DNA of 64,000 nucleotides from Butyrivibrio sp. (GCA_015056495.1 SVGC01000003.1:62001-126000); one strand, 5' to 3'. Numbered from the stretch's first letter, positions 34,518-45,464 are shown. The notes: a model not told the origin generated them from the sequence alone. Numbers and translations are program-made.

Positions 34518-34991
34518 TCATTGCCTGTTGTAATATGCATAGCTGGCATAGTAATAGGTTCTTATATAACCATCAGTTGAGACAACCACAAATTCTTTCG
34601 TGTCCTTGATGTAGTAGATATCATCCCCATCTTCTTTTTCATATTTGTGAAGAGCGTTTGGGTTGTTTACTACAGCGTTGGCAGCAGCAAGGTATTCTTC
34701 TGGTGAGTCAAAACCCATATCTACGCCATGCTTTTCATAATGGCTCTGAAGAAGATTGTCATAGCGGAAGGTGTATTCTTTATAAATAGCACGTTCTGTT
34801 GATGCAGATGCATCAGCAATTGCATAATATGAAGCATACTCGTCAGCTGGATAAGTCCAGTCATCGCTATCTTCCTGTGCACCCTCTCCAAAGCGTGTTA
34901 AGAGAGATCCTATTACAAAGACTGCGATAACAACTATAAAACCGTAGTAAAAAGATGGATTATTTTTTTTATTTGGTAATTTAAATTTCAT
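34518..34991 (-). CDS. Hypothetical membrane-anchored protein
   Basis: 157 aa. A single helix (FYYGFIVVIAVFVIGSLL, about 14-32), then an acidic, Tyr-rich outside domain (DEYASYYAIADASASTERA). No family recognised. It converges on the repeat protein with only 3 nt between stop codons and no visible terminator. Confidence 0.65.
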   Translation of the reverse strand: MKFKLPNKKNNPSFYYGFIVVIAVFVIGSLLTRFGEGAQEDSDDWTYPADEYASYYAIADASASTERAIYKEYTFRYDNLLQSHYEKHGVDMGFDSPEEYLAAANAVVNNPNALHKYEKEDGDDIYYIKDTKEFVVVSTDGYIRTYYYASYAYYNRQ

Positions 34992-35068
34992 ATTTTTTCA
35001 CCTGAGAAAAAGTATTTTTTAAAATAATTATACCTAGCAAAAACGTGAATTAAAAGACGGAGACAGAA

Positions 35069-35521
35069 ATGACAGATTATAATTTGATCAAAGAACAAAT
35101 GAAAGCCCTTATAGAATCAGATAATTGGTATGTTCCTGTAATGTCCAATTTATCAGCACTTCTATATGAGTCAATGGACAGGCTTAACTGGGCAGGTTTT
35201 TATATTGTAAAAGAGGATACTCTTGTACTTGGACCTTTTCAGGGAAAAGTAGCATGTATCCACATTCCAAGTGGAAAAGGTGTCTGTGGAACAGCATTTA
35301 AGGAGGATAAGACTCAGCTTGTAGTCAATGTCCATGATTTTCCCGGACACATTGCCTGTGACAGTGCATCCAATTCTGAAATTGTAGTACCGATCCACAA
35401 GGATGGAAAAGTAGTAGCAGTTCTGGATATCGACAGCCCGGAGATTGGAAGATTTACAGAGTCTGATCGAGATGGCCTTGAGATGGTCGTTAGAGAGCTG
35501 GAAAAACATATCAGTTTCTGA
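35069..35521 (+). CDS. msrC: GAF-domain free methionine-(R)-sulfoxide reductase
   Basis: 150 aa, a single GAF domain. The cysteines of the fRMsr family are in place: VACIHIPSGKGVCGTA and HIACDSASNSEIVVPI. It reduces free Met-R-sulfoxide with thioredoxin, in oxidative-stress repair. GGAGACAG precedes the ATG. It is followed by the ileS T-box leader, which has its own promoter. Confidence 0.9.
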   Translation: MTDYNLIKEQMKALIESDNWYVPVMSNLSALLYESMDRLNWAGFYIVKEDTLVLGPFQGKVACIHIPSGKGVCGTAFKEDKTQLVVNVHDFPGHIACDSASNSEIVVPIHKDGKVVAVLDIDSPEIGRFTESDRDGLEMVVRELEKHISF

Positions 35522-35553
35522 GATGGCAATGAATAGAAAATAAATAATACTAC

Positions 35554-35583
35554 TTGACATAACAGAGAATCTTGCACTAGAAT
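35554..35583 (+). promoter_or_regulatory. Promoter of the ileS T-box leader
   Basis: TTGACA (35554-35559), 18 nt, TAGAAT (35578-35583). Confidence 0.6.
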
Positions 35584-35611
35584 TATTGAAATATAAGACA
35601 ATTTATAAAGG

Positions 35612-35857
35612 CAATGACGAAGAGAGTAGATTATCTTGGAAAGCTTTAGAGAGCCAGTGGTTGGTGCAAACTGGTGCGAGTACTGATATTTGAAAATCAC
35701 TTCTGAGCTGCAAAGTCGAAATGATCAGTAGACTGCGACGTATTCTTCGCGTTAGGAAGAGCCGTATGAAACTTATTTAAGGAAGTACGTGTAAAACAGG
35801 TGGTTAAGCGTGGTAAATTTTGCCTCGTCCTTTTTTACGAAAGGACGAGGCTTTTTT
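35612..35857 (+). promoter_or_regulatory. T-box riboswitch of ileS
   Basis: A 250-nt leader with Stem I-type GACGAAGAGAGTAGA and GAGAGCCAGTGG elements, an AGGTGGTTAAGCG T-box bulge (35798-35810) and a terminator GCCTCGTCCTTT/AAAGGACGAGGC followed by T6 (35822-35857). Uncharged tRNA would pair with the specifier and the bulge to favour the antiterminator. An ATC near 35695 could be the isoleucine specifier; I could not fold Stem I to prove this. Confidence 0.85.
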
Positions 35858-35879
35858 CATAGTAGGAAAGGAGTAAGAG

Positions 35880-38800
35880 ATGTACAACAAGGTCACTACA
35901 GACATGAACTTTGTCGACAGAGAAAAAGAAGTTGAAAAGTTCTGGAAAGATAATGACATCTTCCAGAAGTCTATCGACAACCGCAAGGAGGGCGAAACAT
36001 ATACTTTTTATGATGGACCGCCTACAGCAAATGGTAAGCCACATATAGGTCACGTTCTTACACGTGCAATCAAGGATATGATTCCTCGTTACCGCACTAT
36101 GAAGGGATATAACGTTCCTCGTAAGGCAGGTTGGGATACACATGGACTTCCTGTTGAGCTTGAAGTTGAGAAGCTCCTTGGTCTTGATGGTAAGGAACAG
36201 ATTGAAGAATATGGTATGGAGCCATTCATCAAGAAGTGTAAGGAAAGCGTTTGGAAATACAAAGGTATGTGGGAAGATTTCTCAGGTACAGTTGGTTTCT
36301 GGGCTGATATGGATAACCCATATGTTACATATGATGACAACTTCATCGAGTCAGAATGGTGGGCTCTTAAGACTATCTACGACAAAGGCCTTTTATATAA
36401 GGGATTTAAAGTAGTTCCATATTGTCCTCGTTGTGGCACACCTCTTTCATCTCACGAGGTTGCACAGGGTTATAAGACTGTAAAAGAGCGCTCTGCTGTT
36501 GCACGTTTCAAAGTAGTTGGTGAAGATGCATATATCCTTGCATGGACAACAACACCTTGGACACTTCCATCTAACGTTGCCCTCTGCGTAAACCCTGAAG
36601 AGACATACGCTAAGGTAAAGGCAGCTGATGGCAATACATATTACATGGCACAGGCACTTCTTGACAAAGTTCTTTCTCCACTTGCAAAAGAAGAAGGACA
36701 GGCAGCTTATGAAGTACTTGAGACAATGAAGGGAACAGACCTTGAGTACAAGGAATATGAGCCACTTTATGATGGAGCTAAGGATATAATTGCAAAGCAG
36801 CGTAAGAAGGCTCACTTTGTAGTATGTGACGATTATGTAACTATGACAGATGGTACTGGTGTAGTTCATATTGCTCCTGCATTCGGTGAAGATGATGCCA
36901 AGGTTGGACGCAAGTACGACCTTCCTTTTGTACAGCTTGTTGATGAAAAAGGTGAGATGACAAAGGAAACACCTTTTGCAGGCAAGTTTGTAAAAGATGC
37001 TGATCCACTTGTTATCAAAGATCTGAGTGAGAGAAAGCTCCTTTTTGATGCACCTAAATTTGAACATGAATATCCACACTGCTGGAGATGTAATACACCA
37101 CTTATCTACTATGCTCGTTCAACATGGTTCATTAAGATGACTGCTGTAAAGGATCAGCTTGTAGAAGGTAATAAGAAAATCAACTGGATCCCACAGTCAA
37201 TTGGTGAAGGAAGATTTGGTAACTGGCTTGAAAACATTCAGGACTGGGGTATCTCACGTAACCGTTATTGGGGAACTCCTCTCAATATCTGGGAATGTGA
37301 GGATTGTGGTCATCTGACATCAGTTGGAAGCCGTAAGGAACTTGCTGAATTAACAGGTGATGACAGCGCTCTTACAACAGAGCTTCACAGACCATATATT
37401 GATAAGTTTGTGATCAAGTGTCCTGAATGTGGTAAGGAAATGCACAGAGTTCCAGAAGTTATCGACTGCTGGTTTGACTCAGGTGCTATGCCATTTGCTC
37501 AGCATCACTATCCATTTGAGAACAAGGAATTATTTGAGAAACAGTTCCCTGCAGCATTTATTTCAGAGGCTGTCGACCAGACAAGAGGATGGTTCTACTC
37601 ATTACATGCAGAATCAACACTTCTTTTTGGAAAGCCATGTTATGAAAATGTTATCGTTCTTGGTCTTGTACAGGATGAGAATGGTCAGAAGATGAGTAAG
37701 AGTAAGGGTAATGCAGTAGACCCATTTGATGCTCTTAAGAACTATGGTGCAGATGCTATCAGATGGTACTTCTATACTAACTCAGCTCCATGGCTTCCTA
37801 GCCGTTTCTATGGCAAGGCAGTTCAGGAAGGACAGAGAAAGTTCCTTGGAACATTGTGGAATACATATGCATTCTTCGTACTGTACGCTAATATCGATGG
37901 CTTCAACGCTGCTGATTACAAGCTTGAGCCTGAGAAGCTTACAGTTATGGATAAGTGGCTCTTGTCTAAGCTTAACAGCATGGTAAAAGATGTAGACTCT
38001 AACCTTGAGAACTACAGGATCCCGGAAGCTGGTAAGGCTCTTGATAAGTTTGTTGATGATATGAGTAACTGGTATGTTCGTCGTAGCCGTGAGCGTTTCT
38101 GGGCTAAGGGAATGGAACAGGATAAGATCTCTGCATACATGACTCTGTATACAGCACTTGTTACAGTAGCTAAGGCAGCAGCTCCTATGGTTCCATTTAT
38201 GACAGAAGAAATCTATCAGAACCTTGTAAGAAACAGCTTTGCTGATGCTCCAGAAAGTATCCACCTCTGCGATTATCCTACAGTTGATGAGAGCATGATC
38301 GACAAGCAGCTTGAGCAGGATATGGATGAAGTTCTTGATATCGTTGTACTTGGACGTGCATGCAGAAATGCAGCTAACATCAAGAACCGTCAGCCAATCG
38401 GACAGATGTATGTAAAGGCAGAGCATACAGTTGGTGAATTCTATCAGGATATCATCACAGATGAGCTTAATGTTAAGAAGGTTGCATTTACTGATGATGT
38501 AAGAGACTTTACAAGCTATACATTCAAGCCACAGCTCAAGACAGTAGGACCTAAGTATGGTAAGTCACTTGGTGCTATCAAGGAATACCTTGGCAATCTT
38601 GATGGCAATGCAGCTATGGATGAGCTTAACAATAATGGTGCTCTTAAGTTTGATGCTAACGGAACAGAAGTAGAACTTACTAAGGAAGATCTCCTCATTG
38701 ATATGACTCAGAAGGAAGGCTTTATGTCTCAGGAAGACTATGGTATTACAGTAGTTCTTGATACTAACCTTACAGAAGAGCTTCTGAATGAAGGATTTGT

Positions 38801-39038
38801 ACTTGAAGTAATCAGTAAGGTCCAGACAATGCGTAAGGATAGCGGCTTTGAGGTAATGGATCACATTAAAGTATCCATTAATGGCAACGATAAGCTTGCT
38901 GGTATTGTTCAGAACAATTCTGATGCGATCTCAACTAAGGTACTTGCTAATGAAATCGTCTATGGCAGTGACGTAGCAAATGCTAAAGAATGGGATATCA
39001 ACGGCGAGAAAGTAACAATCGGTGTTGAAAAGGTGTGA
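35880..39038 (+). CDS. ileS: Isoleucyl-tRNA synthetase
   Basis: 1052 aa. Class I motifs: HIGH at PTANGKPHIGHV (about 48-60) and KMSKSKGN (about 602). An editing (CP1) domain lies between, with TTPWTLPSN. The length of about 1050 and the lack of a C-terminal Cys4 zinc tail match type II (eukaryote-like) IleRS, a class that often tolerates mupirocin; that is inference from family knowledge. AAAGGAG upstream. Controlled by the T-box. Confidence 0.96.
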   Translation: MYNKVTTDMNFVDREKEVEKFWKDNDIFQKSIDNRKEGETYTFYDGPPTANGKPHIGHVLTRAIKDMIPRYRTMKGYNVPRKAGWDTHGLPVELEVEKLLGLDGKEQIEEYGMEPFIKKCKESVWKYKGMWEDFSGTVGFWADMDNPYVTYDDNFIESEWWALKTIYDKGLLYKGFKVVPYCPRCGTPLSSHEVAQGYKTVKERSAVARFKVVGEDAYILAWTTTPWTLPSNVALCVNPEETYAKVKAADGNTYYMAQALLDKVLSPLAKEEGQAAYEVLETMKGTDLEYKEYEPLYDGAKDIIAKQRKKAHFVVCDDYVTMTDGTGVVHIAPAFGEDDAKVGRKYDLPFVQLVDEKGEMTKETPFAGKFVKDADPLVIKDLSERKLLFDAPKFEHEYPHCWRCNTPLIYYARSTWFIKMTAVKDQLVEGNKKINWIPQSIGEGRFGNWLENIQDWGISRNRYWGTPLNIWECEDCGHLTSVGSRKELAELTGDDSALTTELHRPYIDKFVIKCPECGKEMHRVPEVIDCWFDSGAMPFAQHHYPFENKELFEKQFPAAFISEAVDQTRGWFYSLHAESTLLFGKPCYENVIVLGLVQDENGQKMSKSKGNAVDPFDALKNYGADAIRWYFYTNSAPWLPSRFYGKAVQEGQRKFLGTLWNTYAFFVLYANIDGFNAADYKLEPEKLTVMDKWLLSKLNSMVKDVDSNLENYRIPEAGKALDKFVDDMSNWYVRRSRERFWAKGMEQDKISAYMTLYTALVTVAKAAAPMVPFMTEEIYQNLVRNSFADAPESIHLCDYPTVDESMIDKQLEQDMDEVLDIVVLGRACRNAANIKNRQPIGQMYVKAEHTVGEFYQDIITDELNVKKVAFTDDVRDFTSYTFKPQLKTVGPKYGKSLGAIKEYLGNLDGNAAMDELNNNGALKFDANGTEVELTKEDLLIDMTQKEGFMSQEDYGITVVLDTNLTEELLNEGFVLEVISKVQTMRKDSGFEVMDHIKVSINGNDKLAGIVQNNSDAISTKVLANEIVYGSDVANAKEWDINGEKVTIGVEKV

Positions 39039-39121
39039 TCTACCACCTTAAAAAGTAGTGTTTATTTTGGGAATTTATGAAAAAAGTTATTGGAAAAAGG
39101 TAGGAAGATAACATATAAATG

Positions 39122-39173
39122 AAAAGTACCATGTGCAGTAAGGGAAACATGTACGGCACATGGTACTTTTTTT
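39122..39173 (+). terminator. Terminator of ileS
   Basis: AAAAGTACCATGTGC and GCACATGGTACTTTT form a 15-bp perfect stem, T-tract TTTTTTT. Confidence 0.9.
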
Positions 39174-39211
39174 AATGCAATATATTATCGATCAATATCA
39201 ATTATTTTTTA

Positions 39212-40267
39212 TCAGCAGGTATAACCAACAAGGAGCTTCAGCGTATTTTCAGCACCATCTCTGTGACTGCGCTCATAACCATGTGAAGCATATACGCCTG
39301 CACCGATCAGACCGTGTTTTACGTCAGCACCGGCACGAAGAGTAGCTTCTACGTCTGAACCATAGTGTGGGTAAACATCAACAGCATAGTCTGCGTTCAT
39401 CTTTTTAGCTGCTTCAATAAGTCCCTTAACAACTGAGTATGCATAAGGGCCGCCGCTGTCTTTTGCACAGATAGAAACCTGTCTCTCTGTACATGTAAGA
39501 CCTTCACCTACACAGCCCATATCTACAGATATTGCTTCTGTAACGCCAGCTGGTACAGATGCGCATCCGCCGTGACCTACTTCTTCAAATACTGTTATGT
39601 GAGCATAGAGAGCACGGGCTGGAGTGATCTTGTTGTCAGCCAGGTATTTAGCAAATCCAAGAAGAATACCAACTGAGAGTTTATCATCAAGGAATCTGCT
39701 CTTGATATAGCCGCTCTTGGTGATGCGTGTATTTGGTTCAAAACATACGATATCACCAATGCTGATGCCAAGCTTAAGAGCATCTTCTTTAGATTTAACG
39801 TCTTCATCAAGTACTACTTCACAACTGTCAAAAGTTCTCTTTGTATCGTTATAATCACCATTTACATGAATAGAAGCGTTTGTAAGCTGGAAGGTTCCTT
39901 CATAGTCACCATCAAATTTAGTAACGACTCTGACATTTTCAGTCTCGGCGTTATTAGCATTCATACCGCCAAGAGGTGTTACAACAAGGCGTCCGGTAGA
40001 TTTGATGCTGGAAACCATGCCTCCCAGTGTGTCTGTATGAGCTTCAAGGAATAGACCGTCTTTTTTGTCTTTGCCACCAAGAGTTACAAGGACTCCGCCC
40101 TTTCCTGTTATCTCAGCCTTATATCCAAGTGATTCAAATTCCTTTTTTACCCATGCTGCAGCTTCATCTGTGTAGCCTGTTGGAGAATCGATGCTCAGAA
40201 GCTTCACTGTTTTTTCCATGATAAAATCAGTGTATTTACTAAAATCTATTTTCTTTTGTCTAGCCAT
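39212..40267 (-). CDS. M42-family metallo-aminopeptidase
   Basis: 351 aa. Di-metal peptidase ligands in order: LEAHTDTLGG (H77, D79), RFLDDK (D about 195), catalytic and metal Glu pair VFEEVGHGG (228-229), VDMG (Asp) and SHGYERSH (His near 330). Cytosolic tetrahedral aminopeptidases of this family trim peptides for amino-acid recycling. Start ATG 40267 has GAAAGAGGAAA upstream on the minus strand. Convergent with ileS. Confidence 0.9.
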   Translation of the reverse strand: MARQKKIDFSKYTDFIMEKTVKLLSIDSPTGYTDEAAAWVKKEFESLGYKAEITGKGGVLVTLGGKDKKDGLFLEAHTDTLGGMVSSIKSTGRLVVTPLGGMNANNAETENVRVVTKFDGDYEGTFQLTNASIHVNGDYNDTKRTFDSCEVVLDEDVKSKEDALKLGISIGDIVCFEPNTRITKSGYIKSRFLDDKLSVGILLGFAKYLADNKITPARALYAHITVFEEVGHGGCASVPAGVTEAISVDMGCVGEGLTCTERQVSICAKDSGGPYAYSVVKGLIEAAKKMNADYAVDVYPHYGSDVEATLRAGADVKHGLIGAGVYASHGYERSHRDGAENTLKLLVGYTC

Positions 40268-40445
40268 AGCTATTTCCTCTTTCTGCTGAATTATCAGCCT
40301 TTGTTAGTATAGCACACTCCCGATAATAATTAAAAAATAATAAAAACAATAAAACGCTCATTAATCTATGGAATTAAAATTCAACAAGCGGTAAAATAGA
40401 TTATATCGTGGTTTTGACACAATTAGAGCACCATTGGAGGACTAA

Positions 40446-42911
40446 ATGAAGAAAAAGAAACTATCTTTTGACAAGGATTTATTCACAAGAAGCGTGCTAT
40501 ACAATGTTAAGACGCTTTATCGCAGGACGCTGGAGGAAGCTACTCCGCAGCAGATATATCAGGCATCGGCTTACGCTATCAAGGATGCCATTATTGACCA
40601 TTGGATGGATACACAGAAAGCAGTAGAGGAACAGGATCCAAAGATTGTTTATTACATGTCCATGGAATTCCTCATGGGTAGAGCACTTGGTAATAACCTG
40701 ATCAATCTTCAGGCATATAAGGATGTAAAAGATGCCCTTGAAGAATTGGGCGTTGATATCAATCTTATAGAAGATCAGGAGCATGATCCCGCTCTTGGAA
40801 ATGGTGGTCTTGGAAGACTTGCAGCTTGTTTCCTTGATTCACTTTCTACTCTTGGTTATGTAGCGTATGGATGTGGTATCAGATATAGATATGGCATGTT
40901 CAAGCAGAAGATCGTCGATGGTTATCAGGTAGAAGCTCCGGATAACTGGCTGGAAAATGGAAATCCATTTGAGCTCAGAAGACCTGAGTATGCCAAGGAA
41001 GTTAAATTCGGCGGTTATGTCACAATGTACACAGATGATCATGGCCGTACAATGTTCAGACAGGAAGGCTATCAGGTAGTACGTGCTGTTCCTTATGATC
41101 TGCCAGTGCTTGGATATGGTAATGGTGTTGTTAATACACTTAGGATATGGGATGCAGAGCCGATACAGTGCTTCCAGCTGGATTCTTTTGACAAGGGTGA
41201 TTATCAAAAGGCAGTTGAGCAGGATAATCTTGCTTCTCAGATATGTGAAGTCCTATATCCTAATGACAATCATATTGCAGGAAAAGAGCTTAGACTTAAA
41301 CAGCAGTATTTCTTTATTTCTGCATCAGTTCAGACAGCTCTTCAGAGATATTTGAAAAATCATAAAGACATCCGTAAATTCGGTGAAAAGACAGTATTCC
41401 AGATGAATGATACACATCCAACGGTTACTGTGGCTGAGCTTATGAGACTGCTTATGGATGAATATTATCTTTCATGGGATGATGCATGGGAAGTTACAAC
41501 ACATACCTGTTGCTATACTAACCACACAATTATGTCAGAGGCATTGGAAAAGTGGCCTATGGATCTGTTCCAGAGACTTCTTCCACGTATATTCCAGATT
41601 GTGGATGAGATCAACAGACGTTTCTGCGACAGGATCATGCAGCAGTATACCAATAATGCTCAGGACAAGATCAGGAGCATGGCAATACTGTATGATAATC
41701 AGGTTAAGATGGCTCATCTTGCGATCATTGGCAGTTATTCTGTAAATGGTGTTGCAAGACTTCATACTGAGATCTTAAAGCAGAGAGAGCTTAAGGATTT
41801 CTATGAACTTGAACCTTCCAAGTTTAATAACAAGACTAACGGTATTACCCAGAGAAGATTTATCATGCACGCCAACCCTCTTCTTGCAGACTGGCTCACA
41901 GAAAAGGTCGGAGAAGATTGGATCACAGATCTGAGCAAGGTATCAGCAATTAAGGAATTGGTTGATGATAAGAAAGCTCAGAAAGAGTTCATGGATATTA
42001 AGCTGGAAAATAAGAAGCGTCTGGCTAAATACATTAAGGAAAATAATGGCATCAAGGTTGATCCTAAGTCCATATTTGACTGCCAGGTCAAGAGATTGCA
42101 TGAGTATAAGCGTCAGCTCATGAACATTTTGCAGGTAATATATTTATATGATTTCTTTAAGAAAAATCCGGATAAGGATTTTTATCCAAAGACATATATC
42201 TTTGGAGCCAAGGCAGCAGCTGGTTATGAGACAGCCAAGCTTACTATCAAGCTGATCAATTCAGTGGCTGATGTAGTTAATAATGATCCTGATATCAACG
42301 GCAAGTTGAAAGTTGTATTTATAGAAGACTATCGTGTATCTAATGCAGAACTTATTTTTGCGGCAGCAGATATTTCCGAGCAGATATCTACAGCAAGTAA
42401 GGAAGCTTCCGGTACAGGTAATATGAAGATGATGGCTAACGGAGCGGTAACTATAGGAACTCTTGATGGTGCCAACGTTGAGATGCTTGAAGAAGTAGGC
42501 GAAGAGAATATGTTCATCTTTGGCCTTACATCACAGCAGGTAATCGATTATGAGAAAAATGGTGGCTATAATCCAAGAGATCTCTACAACAGCAATCCTA
42601 AGGTAAAACTTGTTGTGGACAAACTTGTAGATGGAACCTTTAGTTCAGACAAGGAGCTCTTCAGACCAATATACAACTCACTGCTCAATGAAGTAAAAGG
42701 CAATAAGGCTGATAAATACTTTATCCTTAGAGACTTTGAAGATTATCTTAATACACAGAAAAAGATATCTGAAGCCTATACTGATAAGAAAAAGTGGGCT
42801 AGAATGGCCATGATGAACACAGCCTGTGTAGGAAAGTTCAGCTCAGACAGAACTATCCAGGAATATGTGGATGATATATGGCATTTGGACAAGATCACTA
42901 TTCAGAAATGA
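40446..42911 (+). CDS. glgP: Glycogen/maltodextrin phosphorylase
   Basis: 821 aa, full length. It releases glucose-1-phosphate from alpha-1,4-glucan. Markers: YYMSMEFLMGRALGNNLINL, EHDPALGNGGLGRLAACFLDS and the pyridoxal-phosphate loop ASKEASGTGNMKMMANGA (Lys near 661). GGAGGAC upstream. Monocistronic, closed by a terminator 14 nt after the stop. Shows intracellular glycogen use. Confidence 0.97.
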   Translation: MKKKKLSFDKDLFTRSVLYNVKTLYRRTLEEATPQQIYQASAYAIKDAIIDHWMDTQKAVEEQDPKIVYYMSMEFLMGRALGNNLINLQAYKDVKDALEELGVDINLIEDQEHDPALGNGGLGRLAACFLDSLSTLGYVAYGCGIRYRYGMFKQKIVDGYQVEAPDNWLENGNPFELRRPEYAKEVKFGGYVTMYTDDHGRTMFRQEGYQVVRAVPYDLPVLGYGNGVVNTLRIWDAEPIQCFQLDSFDKGDYQKAVEQDNLASQICEVLYPNDNHIAGKELRLKQQYFFISASVQTALQRYLKNHKDIRKFGEKTVFQMNDTHPTVTVAELMRLLMDEYYLSWDDAWEVTTHTCCYTNHTIMSEALEKWPMDLFQRLLPRIFQIVDEINRRFCDRIMQQYTNNAQDKIRSMAILYDNQVKMAHLAIIGSYSVNGVARLHTEILKQRELKDFYELEPSKFNNKTNGITQRRFIMHANPLLADWLTEKVGEDWITDLSKVSAIKELVDDKKAQKEFMDIKLENKKRLAKYIKENNGIKVDPKSIFDCQVKRLHEYKRQLMNILQVIYLYDFFKKNPDKDFYPKTYIFGAKAAAGYETAKLTIKLINSVADVVNNDPDINGKLKVVFIEDYRVSNAELIFAAADISEQISTASKEASGTGNMKMMANGAVTIGTLDGANVEMLEEVGEENMFIFGLTSQQVIDYEKNGGYNPRDLYNSNPKVKLVVDKLVDGTFSSDKELFRPIYNSLLNEVKGNKADKYFILRDFEDYLNTQKKISEAYTDKKKWARMAMMNTACVGKFSSDRTIQEYVDDIWHLDKITIQK

Positions 42912-42924
42912 TATAAATCTGATC

Positions 42925-42954
42925 ATGGCGCGGCTTTATGGTCGCGCCATTTTA
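42925..42954 (+). terminator. Terminator of glgP
   Basis: ATGGCGCG and CGCGCCAT stem with a 10-nt loop, then TTTT. Confidence 0.8.
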
Positions 42955-43068
42955 AAAAAATCAACACTTTAACAAAGTAATGCAAAAAAGTACTACACAC
43001 AGATATTTTTTTATGATAAAATAGCGCAATAAAGTAAGATTGCATTCTTGTATACAGGAGGAGAGTTA

Positions 43069-45369
43069 ATGGTAAAGTCATATGAAAGTGGATGCTACCT
43101 TGTAAATGGCACAGAGATAGTGATGGATGCTTCTGATGCCCAGACAGCAGTAGCTTCCAAGACAGGTAAAACTGTTACAAAGGAAGAAGCAAAAAAAGGC
43201 ACTATCGCTTATGGTATATTACAGGCGCATAATACATCAGGCAATGCAGATAAATTGGAGATCAAGTTTGATAAGCTGACTTCTCATGATATTACATTTG
43301 TAGGTATCATTCAGACAGCCAGAGCTTCAGGACTTGAGAAATTCCCTATTCCATATGTACTTACAAACTGCCACAATTCTCTCTGTGCTGTTGGTGGCAC
43401 TATCAATGAAGATGATCACATGTTTGGTCTTACAGCTGCACAGAAATACGGCGGAATCTATGTACCACCTCATCAGGCAGTTATCCACCAGTTTGCAAGA
43501 GAAGTACTGGCAACTGGCGGTGGTATGATCCTTGGATCTGATTCACATACAAGATATGGTGCTCTTGGAACAATGGCAGTAGGTGAAGGTGGCCCTGAGC
43601 TTGTAAAGCAGCTCCTGAGCCAGACTTATGATATCAAGATGCCTGAGGTTGTTGCTATCTATCTTGAAGGTGATGTTAATAAAGGGGTGGGTCCACAGGA
43701 CGTTGCACTTGCAATCATTGGAGAAGTATTTGCTTCAGGATATGTAAAAAATAAAGTAATGGAATTTGTTGGACCTGGTGTTAAGAATCTTAGTGCTGAC
43801 TTCCGTATCGGCGTTGATGTAATGACAACAGAGACAACTTGTCTTTCATCTATCTGGCAGACAGATAGCGAGATTGAAGAATTCTATGATATACATGGCA
43901 GAAAGGGAGACTATAAGGAACTTAGACCATCTGATGTTGCTTATTATGACGGTCTTGTAAAAGTGGATCTCTCAACTGTTAAGCCTATGATCGCTATGCC
44001 ATTCCATCCAAGTAACACTTACGAGATAGAAGAGGTTAATGCCAACCTGGAAGATATCATCGCAGATGTTGAGAAGCGTGCAAAAGTAAGCTTTGGCGAT
44101 AAGATCGAATATTCTCTTAGAGATAAGATCAAAAATGGTAAGTTCCATGTTGATCAGGGAATCATCGCAGGCTGTGCAGGTGGTGGATTTGAGAATATCT
44201 GCAGCGCAGCTGATATCTTAAAGGGCAGCTATATTGGAAACGACAGGTTTACACTCAGCGTATATCCTGCTTCTACACCTATATATATGGAGATAATCAA
44301 GAATGGCGTTGCTGCAACACTTATGGAGACAGGCGCTATACTTAAGACAGCATTTTGCGGACCTTGCTTTGGTGCTGGAGATACTCCTGCAAACAATGCA
44401 TTTAGTATCAGACATTCAACACGTAACTTCCCTAACCGTGAGGGATCTAAGGTACAGAATGGTCAGATAGCATCAGTTGCACTTATGGATGCTCGTTCAA
44501 TAGCAGCAACTGCAGCAAATAAAGGCGTGTTAACACCTGCAACTGATTTTGACGGAACAATCAATAAATACAAATACCACTTTGATTCAAAGATTTATGC
44601 AAATAGAGTATTTGATTCTAAGGGTGTTGCTAATCCGGATGTTGAGTTGCAACTTGGTCCAAATATCAAGGATTGGCCAAAGATGGTAGCACTTACTGAT
44701 AATCTTTTATTAAAGGTTGTATCAGAAATCCATGATCCTGTTACTACTACAGATGAGCTTATCCCATCAGGTGAGACATCATCCTACAGATCCAATCCTA
44801 TTGGACTTGCAGAATTTACTTTATCAAGAAAAGATCCGGAGTACGTTGGAAGAGCCAAAGAAGTTCATGCTGAGGAAGTAAAGAGAGAAAATGATGTTCC
44901 ATTTACTGAGATGAGTGATGAGATCCAGAATGCAGTTAAGACTGTTCTGGAGAAATATCCGGATGTTACAGCTCAGAATACTGGAATAGGTTCAACAATT
45001 TTTGCTGTAAAGCCGGGTGATGGTTCAGCAAGAGAACAGGCAGCTTCATGTCAGAAGGTTCTTGGAGGATGGGCTAATATTGCAAATGAATATGCAACTA
45101 AGAGATATCGTTCCAACCTTATTAACTGGGGTATGCTTCCATTTGTAATTGATGAAGGAGAGCTTCCATTTACAAATCTGGATTATGTATTTTTACCTGG
45201 AATCAGAGCTGCTGTAGAAAATAAGTCAGATGAGATCAAGGCAGTAGCAGTATCAGGCGACAGCATGAAAGAATTTACTCTTCGTCTTGGAGATCTGACT
45301 GATACAGAGAGAGAGATCATCCTTGATGGATGTCTTATCAACTATAATAGAGCTGGTAAAAAAGCTTGA
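43069..45369 (+). CDS. Aconitase-family hydratase (YbhJ-like)
   Basis: 766 aa from ATG 43069 (AGGAGGAG upstream; the track uses TTG 43048). Iron-sulfur ligands: one Cys in [10 protein letters not shown] and the CxxC in [28 protein letters not shown] supplies substrate contacts. The swivel domain follows ([10 protein letters not shown]). It resembles the uncharacterised E. coli YbhJ group more than AcnA or AcnB, with [20 protein letters not shown] as in that group. It may be a true aconitase for glutamate synthesis or a hydratase of another acid; not resolved. Confidence 0.85.
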   Translation: MVKSYESGCYLVNGTEIVMDASDAQTAVASKTGKTVTKEEAKKGTIAYGILQAHNTSGNADKLEIKFDKLTSHDITFVGIIQTARASGLEKFPIPYVLTNCHNSLCAVGGTINEDDHMFGLTAAQKYGGIYVPPHQAVIHQFAREVLATGGGMILGSDSHTRYGALGTMAVGEGGPELVKQLLSQTYDIKMPEVVAIYLEGDVNKGVGPQDVALAIIGEVFASGYVKNKVMEFVGPGVKNLSADFRIGVDVMTTETTCLSSIWQTDSEIEEFYDIHGRKGDYKELRPSDVAYYDGLVKVDLSTVKPMIAMPFHPSNTYEIEEVNANLEDIIADVEKRAKVSFGDKIEYSLRDKIKNGKFHVDQGIIAGCAGGGFENICSAADILKGSYIGNDRFTLSVYPASTPIYMEIIKNGVAATLMETGAILKTAFCGPCFGAGDTPANNAFSIRHSTRNFPNREGSKVQNGQIASVALMDARSIAATAANKGVLTPATDFDGTINKYKYHFDSKIYANRVFDSKGVANPDVELQLGPNIKDWPKMVALTDNLLLKVVSEIHDPVTTTDELIPSGETSSYRSNPIGLAEFTLSRKDPEYVGRAKEVHAEEVKRENDVPFTEMSDEIQNAVKTVLEKYPDVTAQNTGIGSTIFAVKPGDGSAREQAASCQKVLGGWANIANEYATKRYRSNLINWGMLPFVIDEGELPFTNLDYVFLPGIRAAVENKSDEIKAVAVSGDSMKEFTLRLGDLTDTEREIILDGCLINYNRAGKKA

Positions 45370-45413
45370 ATCACTTTAAAGTAATAAGAATGTATAATAT
45401 AACGTGAAATAAA

Positions 45414-45464
45414 CCGGTCAAGAGCTTATAATAAATAAAGAGGCTTTTGACCGGAATTTTTTTA
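45414..45464 (+). terminator. Terminator of the hydratase gene
   Basis: CCGGTCAA and TTGACCGG stem (plus inner GAGC/GCTT pairing), followed by a T7 run. Confidence 0.8.

Noticed and set aside
36447-37079. 210-codon minus-strand ORF, and similar ones inside ileS
   Set aside because: Cys/Ile/Leu-rich antisense shadow of ileS; no ribosome site.
37782-38426. 214-codon minus-strand ORF
   Set aside because: Antisense shadow of ileS.
43048-43068. Upstream TTG/GTG starts given by the track for several genes (hydratase, methyltransferase, kinase, MacA-like)
   Set aside because: In each case a downstream ATG has the Shine-Dalgarno at proper spacing, and the earlier codon lies at or upstream of that site.
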